This document shows positions 13,253 through 13,318 of a stretch of DNA of 13,318 nt, piece by piece. How positions within the stretch are numbered: position 1 is the stretch's first letter; each line of letters starts with the position of its first letter. The translations under genes and the position numbers were made by a program. The notes beneath the pieces are model-generated. The model was not told the origin of the DNA and made no database searches. It worked only from the letters and a program-made list of their open reading frames with translations. The DNA comes from UBA2632 sp964452155 (lineage in GTDB: Bacteria; Bacteroidota; Bacteroidia; Bacteroidales; Dysgonomonadaceae), in the NCBI GenBank assembly GCA_964452155.1, contig CAYVLC010000073.1, positions 1-13,318 of the forward strand, given 5' to 3'.

Positions 13253-13318
13253 GGATGCTGGTTGTAGAGAAAATGGATGCTGGTTGTAGAGAAAATGGAC
13301 GCTGGTTGTAGAGAAAAT
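13253..13318. repeat. Three 22-nt direct repeats carrying half of the REP palindrome
   Basis: Units at 13253-13274, 13275-13296 and 13297-13318 start GGATGCTGG (GGACGCTGG in the third) and end GTAGAGAAAAT. The last 11 bases are identical to the first 11 of the 28-nt palindrome, but the inverted arm is missing, so these are half-sites in head-to-tail order. The array is 40 nt upstream of the RAYT start and is cut by the window end, so the true copy number is unknown. Confidence 0.85.

Overview
The window looks like chromosomal DNA from a member of the Bacteroidota, most likely the order Bacteroidales. Evidence: the long signal peptidase I (484 residues, with a large insertion before its last conserved box), a WbqC-like protein of the Bacteroidota type, a 7TM-HD phosphodiesterase next to waaA and gltX, and -7 elements matching TAnnTTTG instead of sigma-70 -10 boxes. 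Ribosome binding sites are weak, and base composition is moderately AT-rich. The species cannot be named from the sequence.

Layout. Positions 1-762 hold no convincing gene. They carry three 41-nt tandem units and then a string of short perfect hairpins with tiny loops. Positions 763-10040 are seven genes all on the minus strand. In transcription order these are an NAD-dependent epimerase/reductase, dapB (lysine and peptidoglycan precursor synthesis), lepB (signal peptidase I), a WbqC-like protein, gltX (glutamyl-tRNA synthetase), waaA (Kdo transferase for lipid A core) and a 7TM-HD protein (probable cyclic-di-AMP phosphodiesterase). lepB and the WbqC gene overlap by one base, and gltX and waaA are 15 nt apart. 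TAnnTTTG elements sit 14-20 nt ahead of the epimerase, dapB and gltX, so this is probably several transcription units, not one. The common themes are envelope biogenesis, secretion and translation.

RNase R (10271-12433) is the only housekeeping gene on the plus strand and is divergent from the epimerase. Converging on it from the right is a REP-associated tyrosine transposase (RAYT, IS200/Y1-like HUH protein) at 12508-13212.

The most interesting part is 12471-13318. A perfect 28-nt palindrome starting with GTAG, the tetranucleotide typical of REP elements, lies just past the RAYT stop codon. An identical copy is embedded in frame inside the RAYT coding sequence, in the linker after the HUH motif. 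At least three head-to-tail half-copies lie just upstream of the RAYT start and run into the window edge. The linker also carries a 21-nt in-frame tandem repeat and a glutamine tract. This looks like a self-associated REP/RAYT unit whose gene contains its own candidate recognition element.
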